A DNA stretch of 64,000 bases from Paractinoplanes pyxinae (GTDB lineage: Bacteria; Actinomycetota; Actinomycetes; Mycobacteriales; Micromonosporaceae): NCBI RefSeq assembly GCF_026626335.1, contig NZ_JAPNTZ010000001.1, positions 124,001 to 188,000 on the forward strand, read 5' to 3'. The notes below the pieces were generated by a model. That model had not been told where the DNA came from, made no database searches, and saw only the letters and a list, made by a program, of their open reading frames with translations. A program made the translations under genes and the position numbers. Of the stretch, positions 39,128 through 47,991 are shown one piece after another (within the stretch, counting starts at the first letter, position 1; the number at the start of each line of letters is the position of its first letter).

Positions 39128-40013
39128 TCGAGTCCCGGCCGCGCTGAACGATCAGCGGATCGGCCGGGTAGACCACCGACGTGTCCTTGTCGTCGTAGTC
39201 GAACTGGTTCAGGAAGAACCGCATCGCGTTGATGCGGGCCCGCTTCTTGTCGTTGCTCTTGATCGACGTCCACTGGGCGTAGTCGGTGTCGGTGTGCTCG
39301 ATCATGGCCTCTTTGGCCGTGGTGTAGTCGTCCCAGCGGTCCAGCGATTCCAGGTCCATGGGCGACAGCTTCCATCGGCGCACCGGGTCGATCTGCCGGA
39401 TCGCGAACCGGGTCCGCTGCTCCGACTGGGCGACCGAGAACCACAGCTTGGTCACCGAGAAACCGCTCTCGATCAGCATCTTCTCGAACACCGGGGTCTG
39501 CCGCAGGAAGACGTCGTAGTCGTGGTCGTCGACGAAGCCCATGACCCGCTCGACGCCGGCCCGGTTGTACCAGGACCGGTCGAACAGCACGATCTCGCCC
39601 GCGGTGGGCAGCCGTTCGACGTACCGGTGGAAATACCACTGGCCCAGCTCGGTGTGGGTCGGCTTGGTCAGGGCGACCACCCGGGCCGCCCGCGGGTTGA
39701 GATGTTCCATGAACCGCTTGATCGTGCCGCCCTTGCCCGCGGCGTCCCGGCCCTCGAACAGGATGACGTGCTTGGAGCCCGTCTCTTGCGCGCAGTTCTG
39801 GAACTTCAGCAGCTCGATCTGCAGCTGATACTTCTCTTCCTCATAGACGTCGCGGTCGAGGCGTTCGTCGTACGGGTAGTCCTCGCGCCACGTCTCGACC
39901 GGGTTGCCACCCGGATCGATCAGGTCAGGGTCGGACAGGTGAGCGTCGTGCCGCACGCTGTAGCCGTCCCGCAGCAACTGGTCCAGATACTCCCGGAAAT
40001 TCTCACGCACCAC
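39117..40013 (-). CDS. ppk2: Polyphosphate kinase 2
   Basis: This 298-residue single-domain PPK2 transfers phosphate between polyphosphate and nucleoside di- or monophosphates. It has Walker A GRDAAGKGG, Walker B-like FDRSWYNR, and the lid-region residues around EQRTRFAIRQIDPVRRWKLS. One PPK2 domain suggests a class I or III enzyme, but I cannot decide which. GTG 40013 and the next codon GTG are both possible. It lies 36 bases after the truncated alcohol dehydrogenase and may use its promoter. Confidence 0.92.
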   Translation of the reverse strand: MVRENFREYLDQLLRDGYSVRHDAHLSDPDLIDPGGNPVETWREDYPYDERLDRDVYEEEKYQLQIELLKFQNCAQETGSKHVILFEGRDAAGKGGTIKRFMEHLNPRAARVVALTKPTHTELGQWYFHRYVERLPTAGEIVLFDRSWYNRAGVERVMGFVDDHDYDVFLRQTPVFEKMLIESGFSVTKLWFSVAQSEQRTRFAIRQIDPVRRWKLSPMDLESLDRWDDYTTAKEAMIEHTDTDYAQWTSIKSNDKKRARINAMRFFLNQFDYDDKDTSVVYPADPLIVQRGRDSIKD

Positions 40014-40049
40014 GCCCCCAGTATGCGGCTGGAGGGTGGGGTCGGCTCC

Positions 40050-41135
40050 TCAGGCGGCCGGGTTGAGGGCGACCTTGATCCAGCCGGGCTCGCGCCGGTC
40101 GAACTCGCGGTAGGCGGCCATCACGTCGGTCATCGGCTCGTGCTCGGTCAGCAGCAGGGCCGGGTCGACGCCGCCCTCGGCGACCAGGCGCAGCAGGTCG
40201 GGCATGTAGTGGCGGTGGTTGCAGTTGCCGGCCTTGACGGTGAGGTTCTTGTTCATCACCACGCCGATCGGATAGGTGCTGATCGTCTGCGGATAGACGC
40301 CGATGATCCCGATCGTGCCCGCCTTGGCGACGGCCGCGGCGGCCCACTGCGACACCTGGCTCGGCGCGTCGCCGGGCACCCACTGGCTTCCGGCGGGGTT
40401 GCCCTCGGGCGCGGCCTCGCGCTGCTCGGTGTCGAACTCGCGGGCCTGCTCGGCCGGGACGCCGGTGGCCGGGCGCTCGGCGTCCACCCCGACCGCGTCG
40501 ATCACCCGGTCCACGCCGATGCCGCCGGTCAGCTCCTGGATCGCGGCCACCGGCTCCTCGGTGTCGAAGTTGACGATCTCGGCGTGCTGGGCCTGGGCCA
40601 GGGCGAGCCGGTCGGCGTTGTGGTCGACGGCGATCACCCGGCCCGCGCCCTGCAGGTAGGCCGACAGGACGGCCAGCTGCCCGACCGGCCCGGCCCCGAA
40701 GACGGCGACGCTGTCACCGGTGCCGACCTCGGCCAGCTTGGCGCCGAACCAGGCCGTGGGAAAGATGTCGGAGACCATGATGGCCTGGGCGTCGCTGACG
40801 CCGGGCGGGATCGGCACGAGGCTGGTGCTCGAGTACGGGATCCGGGCGTACTCGGCCTGCAGCCCGTCGAAGCCGCCGGCCGCCTCGGGCCCGCCGAAGA
40901 ACGCGGTGCCGGCCAGCTTGCCGCCCGGGTTGGCGTTGTCGCACTGCGCCTGGTAGCCGGCCCGGCAGTAGGAGCAGTACCCGCACGAGATGGTCGACGG
41001 GACGACGACCCGGTCGCCGGGGGCGAAGTTACGCACGCCCGAGCCGGCCTCGACGACCACGCCCACCGCCTCGTGGCCGATGATCGTGCCCTCCTTCATG
41101 CCGGGCATCGTGCCGCGGATGAGGTGCAGGTTTTC
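40050..41135 (-). pseudogene. Zinc-dependent alcohol dehydrogenase lacking its N-terminus
   Basis: The frame is open from a TGA at 41136-41138 to the stop at 40050. The peptide begins ENLHLIRGTMPGMKEGT, which matches family residues just after the catalytic cysteine motif CGTDLHLIRG. About the first 45 residues, including the first zinc ligand and the promoter, are missing. The rest is intact: structural zinc cysteines SCGYCSYCRAGYQAQC, the NAD loop GAGPVG and the family insertion QWVPGDAPSQ. If translated from ATG 41108 the product would be about 352 residues without catalytic Cys. The break coincides with the terminator of the M1 peptidase gene. Confidence 0.7.
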
Positions 41136-41145
41136 TCAAGAAGCG

Positions 41146-41175
41146 GGCCGCCCCGCCCTTGGGGGCGAGGCGGCC
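41146..41175 (-). terminator. Hairpin terminator of the M1 peptidase gene
   Basis: A 13-bp stem (GGCCGCCCCGCCC with GGGCGAGGCGGCC, one mismatch that can be a G-U pair on the minus-strand RNA) encloses a four-base loop. It lies eight bases downstream of the peptidase stop and about ten bases before the truncated dehydrogenase frame. Confidence 0.78.
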
Positions 41176-41182
41176 GCGGTGG

Positions 41183-42715
41183 TTACTTGCGGGTGGCGGC
41201 CAGGGCCGGAGCCGGGGCCGGGGTGCCGACCGGCAGGACGGTCCAGTCCGGGTGGCCGGGCATGGCTGGGGTCTTGACCCCGTACAGCCAATCGTTGAGG
41301 AAGCCGCGCAGGTCGCGGCCCGAGACGCGGGAGGCCAGGGCGACGAAGTCGGCCGTCGAGGCGGACTTGCCCTCGTACTTGGCCACCCACGCGCGCTCGA
41401 TCTGCTGGAACTTCGCGGCGCCGACCTTCTGCCGCAGGGCGAACAGCACCAGCGCGCCACCGTCGTAGACGTTCGGGTTGAAGACGTCCCAGATGGAGTC
41501 CGACCGCAGCGGGCGGGCCACCGGGCCGTACCGGGAGCGGTACTGGTCGCCGCGGGCGTACACGTTCTTGAAGTACGCGTCCAGGTCGGCCACGCCGGCG
41601 TACTGCTGCAGCTGACCGGTCTCGTACGCGTAGACGACCTCGTACCAGGTGGCGTGGCCCTCGTTCTGCCAGACGTCGCTCCACTCGTACGGGGCCACGC
41701 TGTCGCCGAACCACTGGTGGGCCAGCTCGTGGTTCATGATCGGATCGAGGACGTACGACGGCAGGCTGAACAGGCCGGTGTCGTACAGGGAAAGGGTCTG
41801 GGTCTCGAGGGCGAAGCCGAGGTCGGCGTCGATGATCAGGGAGCCGTAGTTCTCGAGCGGGTACTTCCCGACCTTGCGCTCCATCCAGGCCAGCTGGGCC
41901 CGCTCCACCTCGGCCTTGGGCAGCAGCGTGGCGGCGAGCCGGCGGGGCACGACGTCGCGGATCGGCACGCCGTTGACCGGCGCGCGGCGGTGCACGAGGA
42001 AGTCACCCACCGCGACCTGCACGAGCTCGCTGGCCATGGGCTCCGACTCGCGGTAGGTCGACGACACGTACCCGCCGCGGACCTTGTCCCGCAGGTGGCG
42101 CCCGTTGGCGACGGCGGTCCAGCCGACCGGCGCGGTCAGCGTGATCGTATAGGTGGCCTTGTCGCGCGGGTGGTCGTTGCTCGGGAAGAGCAGGTGCGAC
42201 GTGTCGGGCTGCCCGGCCAGCACGGTGCCGTCGGGCGTGCTCACGAAGCCGACCGGCGAGTCGGCGTTGGCCGCGACCGGGGTGGCGGTGAAGCCGCTGA
42301 CCGTGACGCGGAACTTCTTGTTCTTGGCCAGCGCGCGCTTGGGCGTGATGACGAGCTCTTCCCCCGTACGGGTGAAAGCCGCCCGATGACCGTCGACGCT
42401 CACGGCGGCCACCGCTCCGCCGCCGAAGTCCAGGTCGAACCGGGACAGCGCCTGCGTGGCCCGGGCCGTGATCGTGACGTCGCCGGTGATGGTCTGCTTC
42501 GGATCCTTGGCCGGATACTTGAGGCTCAGGTCGTAGTTCTGGACGTCGTAGCCGCCGTTGCCCAGCAACGGGTACAGACGGTCGCCGATCCCGGCCGCGC
42601 CGGGAGAGGGTGCGCCGCCGCCGCTCGCGTAGGCGGGGGTCATGGTCCCCGCGACCATGACCAGCGCCGTGCCGGCGGCCGCGACCCATTGACGCTTACC
42701 TGTCAAAGCTGTCAT
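41183..42715 (-). CDS. Secreted M1-family zinc metallopeptidase
   Basis: This 510-residue exported aminopeptidase-like protein has a signal peptide (1-30), a beta-sandwich N-domain, and the zinc site His329-Glu330-x2-His333 in NHELAHQWFGD with Glu352 in WQNEGHATW. The exopeptidase motif appears as GFALETQTL rather than GAMEN, as in actinobacterial secreted M1 enzymes. A short C-terminal domain follows and the protein ends in an Ala/Pro-rich tail. ATG 42715 precedes a normal signal peptide. The neighbouring MerR gene is on the same strand, 40 bases upstream. Confidence 0.92.
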   Translation of the reverse strand: MTALTGKRQWVAAAGTALVMVAGTMTPAYASGGGAPSPGAAGIGDRLYPLLGNGGYDVQNYDLSLKYPAKDPKQTITGDVTITARATQALSRFDLDFGGGAVAAVSVDGHRAAFTRTGEELVITPKRALAKNKKFRVTVSGFTATPVAANADSPVGFVSTPDGTVLAGQPDTSHLLFPSNDHPRDKATYTITLTAPVGWTAVANGRHLRDKVRGGYVSSTYRESEPMASELVQVAVGDFLVHRRAPVNGVPIRDVVPRRLAATLLPKAEVERAQLAWMERKVGKYPLENYGSLIIDADLGFALETQTLSLYDTGLFSLPSYVLDPIMNHELAHQWFGDSVAPYEWSDVWQNEGHATWYEVVYAYETGQLQQYAGVADLDAYFKNVYARGDQYRSRYGPVARPLRSDSIWDVFNPNVYDGGALVLFALRQKVGAAKFQQIERAWVAKYEGKSASTADFVALASRVSGRDLRGFLNDWLYGVKTPAMPGHPDWTVLPVGTPAPAPALAATRK

Positions 42716-42755
42716 GGGGCGGACGCTACGCCCGCGGCGCGAAGATCGATATCGG

Positions 42756-43553
42756 TTAAAGCGCGGCGACCCCGAAGACGGGCCAACCTATTTCCGTACG
42801 CCATCGGGCCGGGTCGGGTGTGTCGCGGGGCCCGACCAGGTAGTGCTCGCGGACCGGCCCGACCACCGCCAGCGCGTTGGCCACCACCCAGGCGCCGAGC
42901 TCGCCGTAGGTGACCTCGATGTCGTCGTGCTCTCCGGCGTGCGTGGTGGTGGCCAGTTCCACCGCGGGCAGGGTCACCGGACGAACCCGGCCGCCGCGCG
43001 GTGGCTCCGGGGCCGGCCGGTAGACGAGCACGTGCCCGCGGCCCTGCTCGAACAGCGCGTTGTCGTACAGCCCGCCCGGGGCGCCGGGCGCCTCGCCGAC
43101 CAGGGCGTCCAGCTCGGCCATGGCCCCGGCGTACCAGGCGATCACGTGGTCGACGTCGACGTCGTCCTCGATCGCGGCCACCGTGGTGGCCGGCACCGCC
43201 CGCAGCTCGACGGCGAGCGGGGCCGGTTCCGGCTGCAGCAGCCGGCGCAGCGACGCCACGGCGGCCCGGGTGCGGTCCAGCTCCGCCTCGAGCCGGCGCA
43301 GGTGGTTGGCCACGAGCGCGCCCCTCGCGCCGGGATCGGGCGAACCCAGGATGCGCTTGACCTCGGGCAGCGGCACGTCGAGCTCGCGCAGCCGGTGGAT
43401 GATCTGGGCGGCCGGTATCTGCTCGGCGCTGTAGTAGCGGTAGCCGGTCGCGGGGTCGACGGTCGCCGGTTCGAGCAGCCCGGCCTCGTGGTAGCGGCGC
43501 AGCGTACGCACGCTCAGGTGGGTCATCCGGGAGAACTCGCCGATCGCCAGCAT
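42756..43553 (-). CDS. MerR-family regulator with GyrI-like effector domain
   Basis: This 265-residue MerR protein has an N-terminal winged helix (LAIGEFSRMTHLSVRTLRRYHEAGLL; 2-27), a coiled-coil segment (about 80-115) and a C-terminal GyrI-like ligand-binding domain (about 120-265). ATG 43553 follows no strong ribosome-binding site, but the G/C palindrome 43570-43584 sits just upstream, where MerR proteins bind. The gene may control itself or the M1 peptidase gene downstream. Confidence 0.85.
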   Translation of the reverse strand: MLAIGEFSRMTHLSVRTLRRYHEAGLLEPATVDPATGYRYYSAEQIPAAQIIHRLRELDVPLPEVKRILGSPDPGARGALVANHLRRLEAELDRTRAAVASLRRLLQPEPAPLAVELRAVPATTVAAIEDDVDVDHVIAWYAGAMAELDALVGEAPGAPGGLYDNALFEQGRGHVLVYRPAPEPPRGGRVRPVTLPAVELATTTHAGEHDDIEVTYGELGAWVVANALAVVGPVREHYLVGPRDTPDPARWRTEIGWPVFGVAAL

Positions 43554-43569
43554 GCCTGAAGTGTGCACC

Positions 43570-43584
43570 CTCCCCCCGGGGGAG
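43570..43584. promoter_or_regulatory. MerR-type dyad upstream of the MerR gene
   Basis: CTCCCCC and GGGGGAG flank one base, forming a near-perfect dyad of the kind recognised by MerR proteins. It lies 16 bases before the MerR ATG and 47 bases before the divergent NTF2-like gene. Confidence 0.6.
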
Positions 43585-43631
43585 AGTCCCGTGGTTGACC
43601 TGGTCGTCGAGGGAGCCCGCACGCTCCAGGC

Positions 43632-43976
43632 ATGACATCGATTCCGATCGCGCAGCTGCCCACCGTCATCCGCGACTACCTCACCGCGCACACGGCCGGC
43701 GACACCGAGGCCGCCCTGCGGGCGTTCGCCCCGGACGCCGTGGTCGTCGACGAGGGCTACACCTTCCGCGGCGCCGACGAGATCCACGGCTTCCTGGGCA
43801 AAGCCGGTACGCAATACACATACACGACCGAACTGACCGGCGCCCAGCGCGTCGACGACAGCCACTGGGTGGCCACCAACCACCTGGAGGGCAACTTCCC
43901 GGGCGGTGTCGTCGACCTGAACTACCGCTTCACCCTCGCCGGCGACCTCATCACCGAGCTGGTCATCGCCCCCTGA
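43632..43976 (+). CDS. SnoaL/NTF2-like small protein
   Basis: This 114-residue single-domain protein has the cone-shaped NTF2 fold: an N-terminal helix pair (IRDYLTAHTAGDTEAALRAFAPDAVVVDEG), the FRGADEIHGFL loop and a C-terminal sheet. Function is unknown; such proteins are often isomerases, hydratases or cofactor-free carriers. It diverges from the MerR gene across the dyad and probably belongs to its regulon. Its last 14 bases overlap the convergent epoxide hydrolase. Confidence 0.82.
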   Translation: MTSIPIAQLPTVIRDYLTAHTAGDTEAALRAFAPDAVVVDEGYTFRGADEIHGFLGKAGTQYTYTTELTGAQRVDDSHWVATNHLEGNFPGGVVDLNYRFTLAGDLITELVIAP

Positions 43977-44946
43977 CCCGGCGCGCACGTCGCCCAGCCT
44001 CGAGGGCGGGACCGGAGGCTGGATCAGCGCCCCGCTGATCCAGCCACCGCAGGATCGCCTCGGTCGTTTCCTCCGGTTTCTCCTGTTGGATCCAGTGACC
44101 GCAGTCCAGATCGACCACCTCCGCGTTCGGCACGAAGGCCGTCAGCCTTTCCGCCCTCGCGACCGTGTCGCGGTCGCCGTAGATCATGAGGGTGGGCTGC
44201 CGGATGATCGGGTCCACGTCCGCCAGCAGGTGCCAGTTGCGGTCCAGGTTCCGGTACCAGTTGATGCCGCCTGTGAACCCTGACGATGCGAAGGCGGCGA
44301 CGAAGACGGCCAGCTCGCTGTCGCTCATGACGGGGTCACCGGGCGGGGTTTCCGCCCGGGCGAGGTTGATCAACGCATTGCCCGGCTGAGGCACGTTCCT
44401 CCGGTACAGGTTCCGAAGGAACCGGAAGGTGTTCTCCTCGAACACGGCGTCCGCGACGCCGGGCTGCCGGTTGAAGTGGACGAAGTAGAAGTCGCGGCCG
44501 AGCACGGCCTCCATGAACTCGATCCAGGGCATCTCTCCGCGCTCCTGGTAGGGCACGCTCAGCGCCACCACGCCGTTGACCCGGTCCGGGTGCAGCAGGG
44601 TCAGGCCCCAGACGACGAACGCGCCCCAGTCATGGCCGACGAAGGTGGCATCGTCGTATCCGAAGTGGTCGAGCAGCGCGACGAGGTCCCCCGACAGGTG
44701 GGCGATGTCGTAGTCGGTTACTGCGGCCGGGCGGGACGAGCCGCCGTAGCCCCGCTGGTTCGGCACGATGACGTGGTAGCCCGCGGCCGCGAGGGCCGGC
44801 ATCTGGTGACGCCACGAGAAGGCGTGCTCCGGCCAGCCGTGACAGAGCACGACGGGGTTCCCCGCGTTCTGCCGGCCGGCTTCGAAGACTTCGAGTTCCA
44901 CCCCGTTGACCGGAATGCGGGTGGGCTCGGGAAAATCGATCGTCAT
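43963..44946 (-). CDS. Epoxide hydrolase-type alpha/beta hydrolase
   Basis: This 327-residue alpha/beta hydrolase has the HGWPE oxyanion motif (36-40), the nucleophile Asp106 in VGHDWGA, an acid in YGDRDT and the base His in DCGHWIQQEKPEE. A tyrosine-bearing cap lies between these (GRDFYFVHFNRQPG). The Asp nucleophile points to epoxide hydrolase or haloalkane dehalogenase; epoxide hydrolase is favoured by HGWP. ATG 44946 is the only reasonable start. It diverges from a WYL regulator with a palindrome between them. Confidence 0.9.
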   Translation of the reverse strand: MTIDFPEPTRIPVNGVELEVFEAGRQNAGNPVVLCHGWPEHAFSWRHQMPALAAAGYHVIVPNQRGYGGSSRPAAVTDYDIAHLSGDLVALLDHFGYDDATFVGHDWGAFVVWGLTLLHPDRVNGVVALSVPYQERGEMPWIEFMEAVLGRDFYFVHFNRQPGVADAVFEENTFRFLRNLYRRNVPQPGNALINLARAETPPGDPVMSDSELAVFVAAFASSGFTGGINWYRNLDRNWHLLADVDPIIRQPTLMIYGDRDTVARAERLTAFVPNAEVVDLDCGHWIQQEKPEETTEAILRWLDQRGADPASGPALEAGRRARRVRGR

Positions 44947-44960
44947 GCCGGCATCGTGCC

Positions 44961-44974
44961 GACCGGAACCGGTC
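44961..44974. promoter_or_regulatory. Palindrome between epoxide hydrolase and WYL regulator
   Basis: GACCGG-AA-CCGGTC is a perfect dyad in the 54-base gap between two divergent genes. A related half, GACC, follows nearby. It is the best candidate operator for the divergent regulator. Confidence 0.6.
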
Positions 44975-45000
44975 ACCTCCTGACCTGTTTCCGGAGAAGA

Positions 45001-45960
45001 GTGGCCGGAGTGCGAGCTGACCGGTTGATGGCCGTCCTCCTGCTGCTGCAACGTCGCGAGCAGGTGACCGCGGCGGAGGTCGCCCGGGAGCTGGAGATCT
45101 CCGAGCGCACCGCGCGCCGCGACCTCGATGCCCTGGGCATGGCCGGGGTGCCGGTGTACTCCCGGCAGGGCCGGGGCGGCGGCTGGCGCCTCATGGGCGG
45201 CGCCCGCACCGACCTGTCCGGGTTGACCGCGGGGGAGGTGCGCGCCCTGTTCCTGGTGGCCGGTCCGGCCTCGGCCGCGACGCCGGCCGTGAGAACGGCG
45301 CTGCGCAAGCTCGTCCACGCCCTGCCGGAACCCTTCCGGGCGCAGGCCGAGGCGGCGGCGGCATCGCTCGTCACGGACCCGCAACGATGGGGGTCGAGCC
45401 GGGTCGAGCCCCGGCCTCCCCGCTTCCTCGACGAACTCCAGGACGCGGTGATCCGCGGCGTCCAGGTCCGGCTCGGCTACGTCGACCGCGACCGCCACGA
45501 GACCGAGCGGACCGTCCACCCGCTCGGCATCGTCGCCAAGGGCCCGTCGTGGTACCTCGTCTCCCACACCGAGGCCGGTCGGCGCACCTTCCGGATCGAC
45601 CGCGTGTCGTCAGCCGACCCGACCGGCGACCCCGTGCACCGCCCCGGGGACTTCGACCTCGCCGAGAGCTGGCGCGCCATCGCGGACGAGGTCGAACGAA
45701 GGCGGACACCCGTCGAGGCCCGGGCGGTGTGCGCGCCCCAGGGGATAGGCGTGCTCCGGATGGGTTTCGGCGATCGGCTCGTGGTCGGAGGGTCCACCAC
45801 CGACGGCCGCATCGAGGTCGTGATCCGCGGCAACGACGAAGCCATCCTCGCCGGCGAGCTGGCCGGCCTGGTCGAGTGGATCGACGTGACGGGCCCGCCG
45901 GCCGTACGGGACCACCTGACCTCGATCGGCAAAATGCTCGTCGAGCGGTACGCCACCTGA
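45001..45960 (+). CDS. YafY-type regulator with WYL domain
   Basis: This 319-residue protein has an HTH_11 winged helix at the N-terminus (about 5-60; ADRLMAVLLLLQRREQVTAAEVARELEISERTARRDLDAL) and a WYL domain (about 140-230; KGPSWYLVSHTEAG), then a WCX-like C-terminal extension. WYL domains sense nucleic acids or nucleotides in several regulators. GTG 45001 has GGAGAAGA just upstream; later starts at 45010 or 45028 remain possible. It probably controls the epoxide hydrolase through the dyad at 44961. Confidence 0.88.
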   Translation: MAGVRADRLMAVLLLLQRREQVTAAEVARELEISERTARRDLDALGMAGVPVYSRQGRGGGWRLMGGARTDLSGLTAGEVRALFLVAGPASAATPAVRTALRKLVHALPEPFRAQAEAAAASLVTDPQRWGSSRVEPRPPRFLDELQDAVIRGVQVRLGYVDRDRHETERTVHPLGIVAKGPSWYLVSHTEAGRRTFRIDRVSSADPTGDPVHRPGDFDLAESWRAIADEVERRRTPVEARAVCAPQGIGVLRMGFGDRLVVGGSTTDGRIEVVIRGNDEAILAGELAGLVEWIDVTGPPAVRDHLTSIGKMLVERYAT

Positions 45961-47050
45961 ACCACGACCGCCGAAGTCGTCACCCCGCGAGGGCGGTGAG
46001 TTCGTCCACCCCGATCCAAGTCAAAGTCAGCTCGGCGGCGGCGGTGTTCCCCCGCAGATGCGCCAACGAGCTGGAGCTCGGGATGAGGAGGATGGCCGGG
46101 TAAAGGCCCGGCAGCCTGCGGGAAGTAGGGAGCGCACCGAACCTAAAGCTGGCGTTCAAGCGGGTCGCGCAACATGCGGCGGCGCTACGCCGAATCCTTC
46201 CGCGGCTCCTGACCGACGACTCTGTGGTGCTTGTCTGTCGCTGCCACGGTCGACAGCTTCCTCGGCAGATCAAATTCGACCGAGCTGCACGCCGCGCACC
46301 ATCAGCGGCATGAGAGCGCACGTCCAGAACGCTCCCGGGCAGCGGCGCTGGCCGGCATGTAATCTGGCGCGGCGCGCTGGGCAAAGGCGGGTGGGAAATT
46401 CCGTGCCAGCACTTCTGTGCTGCCGACCGCGAGGTATGAGCCGGTTCGAGTCCGGTAGCCCGGCGCGCGCCTTGTATGCGGCAGATCAGGATGTGCAGGA
46501 ACTTCATCCGGCAATCTCACCGCGGCAGATTCTTTGCCCAATCGAGGACTTCATCGACATTCGCCCGTGTCCATCCCGTCGCCGGGTCAATCGGCACCAG
46601 TAGCGTCGGCGCAGTGCGGTCGGCCGACCAGCGCCGACCCGCCTCCGTGTGATTGTCATCTCCACGGTTCCACACTGCGAACCACGCCCGACCTGAGCGA
46701 GGGAAATACCCAGCGGCGACTTCCGCTCTGAGAGGTTACGAGATCTCGGCAGATCCGTGCCCCTGGGCCGGCTGCGGCAGGGGCCGGCTTCAGCTGCTGG
46801 CGATGCGTTCCAGCGCCGGGTCGGCCGCCAGCCACCGCCCGTTCACGATCTCCGGTGCTGACACAGGTGAACGACCTGACCACCGACCCGGTGTCGGTGA
46901 CCGTCCGCTATCTGGTCGCGGCGCAGCACGAGCGCGTTGTCCCAGGAGGGGACCTCGCGGGCGGCCGGCGCCTAGCTGATCGGGGCAGCGGGAGTTCCCG
47001 CACGCCGGTAACCTCCGGTGCTCGAAGTCGATCTAAGGAGCCGTTCCACC
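45961..47050. other. Gene-poor stretch with weak relics
   Basis: This 1.09-kb stretch holds no gene I can support. ORFs on both strands lack family features. Minus-strand peptides such as the one ending APEIVNGRWLAADPALERI (about 46795-46860) and another ending WIGVDELTALAG (about 45983-46020) read like C-termini of lost genes. A tRNA-like fold lies at 46372-46468. CTCGGCAGATC occurs at 46261-46271 and 46745-46755, and a third time at 48433-48443 in the next relic region; the shorter core CGGCAGAT recurs at 46479 and 46524. The stretch looks like a decayed or recombined segment. Confidence 0.6.
46372..46468 (+). ncRNA. tRNA-like fold with long acceptor helix, unproven
   Basis: An 11-bp helix (GCGCGCTGGGC with GCCCGGCGCGC, one G-U) closes the element. 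Inside, in tRNA order, lie a possible 3-bp D-stem GGC/GCC, a stem CAGCA/TGCTG with a six-base loop, a short variable-arm hairpin ACC-GCGA-GGT and a T-arm CCGG-TTCGAGT-CCGG whose loop fits TTCRANY. The anticodon loop has six bases and position 7 is an A-A mismatch, so it is not a normal tRNA. It could be an atypical or degenerate class II tRNA, or chance pairing in GC-rich DNA. No CCA is encoded. Confidence 0.35.
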
Positions 47051-47971
47051 GTGACAACCGTTCGCCGCCTTCTTGGCCTGGCCTCGGCTGCCGCCATCGG
47101 CGCCGCGTTCGTGCCGGCGCCCGCCTCCGCCGCCGAGCCCGACAATCCCAGCGCTTTCCTGGTGGCCGGGCCGCCTCAGCAGATCTTCCAGGGCGTGCCG
47201 GACGAGCGGATCCACGAGACGATGGAGGTCCGCAACGACAGCGACAAGCCGCTGCGTGTGGTCCTCTACGTCAAGACGGAGGGTCTCTGGTTCGCCGGGG
47301 CCTATCACACCTGCCGGTACACCGATAACATTCCCCCCGACCGGCCTCCGGCCAGCGGCGAGCAGGCCATTTGCGAGCCGCCGAACGAGATTGAACCGGG
47401 CGGTACGTACAAGTTCGGCGGCGAGATGATCCGGGTGCACCCGAAGGCCCAGCCCGGCGCCACGTACTCGTACACCTTCACCTGGTTCACCAAGGAGTAC
47501 TTCGACGCGCAGGGCCCGACGTTCCTCGATCGCGACAAGATGACCCCGGGCTTCAAAGGCCTGCCCCTGATGGTCAAAGTGAATCCGGAGAGACCGCACA
47601 ACGGCCCGAGCTCCAGCTCGGGCCGGGTCGTCATGCCCGCCGCGTCCACCCCGCCCACGACGCCGCCGGTCACCCCGACCATGACGCCGCCGGTCACCCC
47701 GCCCGCGACGCCGCCGGCCACCCCGACCATTCCGCCCGGCGGGGGCGAGGAGGAGCCCACGGGCCCCGCCCCGACGAGCAACTCCCCGGCCACCCCGACG
47801 GTTGCCCCGACCACCGAGGCCCCGGGCGGCGCAGGCGGCGGTGACAACGATGGTGGCCTTCCCATGACCGGCACGAACGTGGCCGTCGTGGGCGGCCTCG
47901 GCGCGGTGCTGCTGCTCGGCGGAGCCGGGGTGTTCCTGCTGGCCCGCCGCCGCACGTCGTTCACAGCCTGA
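47051..47971 (+). CDS. Secreted LPXTG-anchored surface protein
   Basis: This 306-residue protein has a signal peptide (1-27), a beta-rich domain of about 160 residues, a Pro/Thr linker with repeats of TPPxTP (about 195-260) and a sortase signal: LPMTG near residue 276, a hydrophobic helix and RRR. Sortase would attach it to the cell wall. The N-domain (NPSAFLVAGPPQQIFQGVPDERIHETMEVRNDSDKPLRVVLYV) resembles molecular adhesion or DUF916-like modules, but I cannot name it. GTG 47051 lies ten bases after AAGGAG. Confidence 0.85.
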   Translation: MTTVRRLLGLASAAAIGAAFVPAPASAAEPDNPSAFLVAGPPQQIFQGVPDERIHETMEVRNDSDKPLRVVLYVKTEGLWFAGAYHTCRYTDNIPPDRPPASGEQAICEPPNEIEPGGTYKFGGEMIRVHPKAQPGATYSYTFTWFTKEYFDAQGPTFLDRDKMTPGFKGLPLMVKVNPERPHNGPSSSSGRVVMPAASTPPTTPPVTPTMTPPVTPPATPPATPTIPPGGGEEEPTGPAPTSNSPATPTVAPTTEAPGGAGGGDNDGGLPMTGTNVAVVGGLGAVLLLGGAGVFLLARRRTSFTA

Positions 47972-47991
47972 CGTCGCTGAGATCGCCGGTC

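Noticed and set aside
46372..46468. Calling this a normal tRNA gene
   Set aside because: The anticodon loop has six bases, an A-A mismatch sits in the acceptor end and no canonical anticodon can be assigned; kept only as a low-confidence ncRNA.
46058..46603. ORFs on both strands in the gene-poor stretch
   Set aside because: No family, no start site support, and they run through the tRNA-like fold; the typical GLEPAH peptide on the minus strand is what a T-arm encodes by accident.
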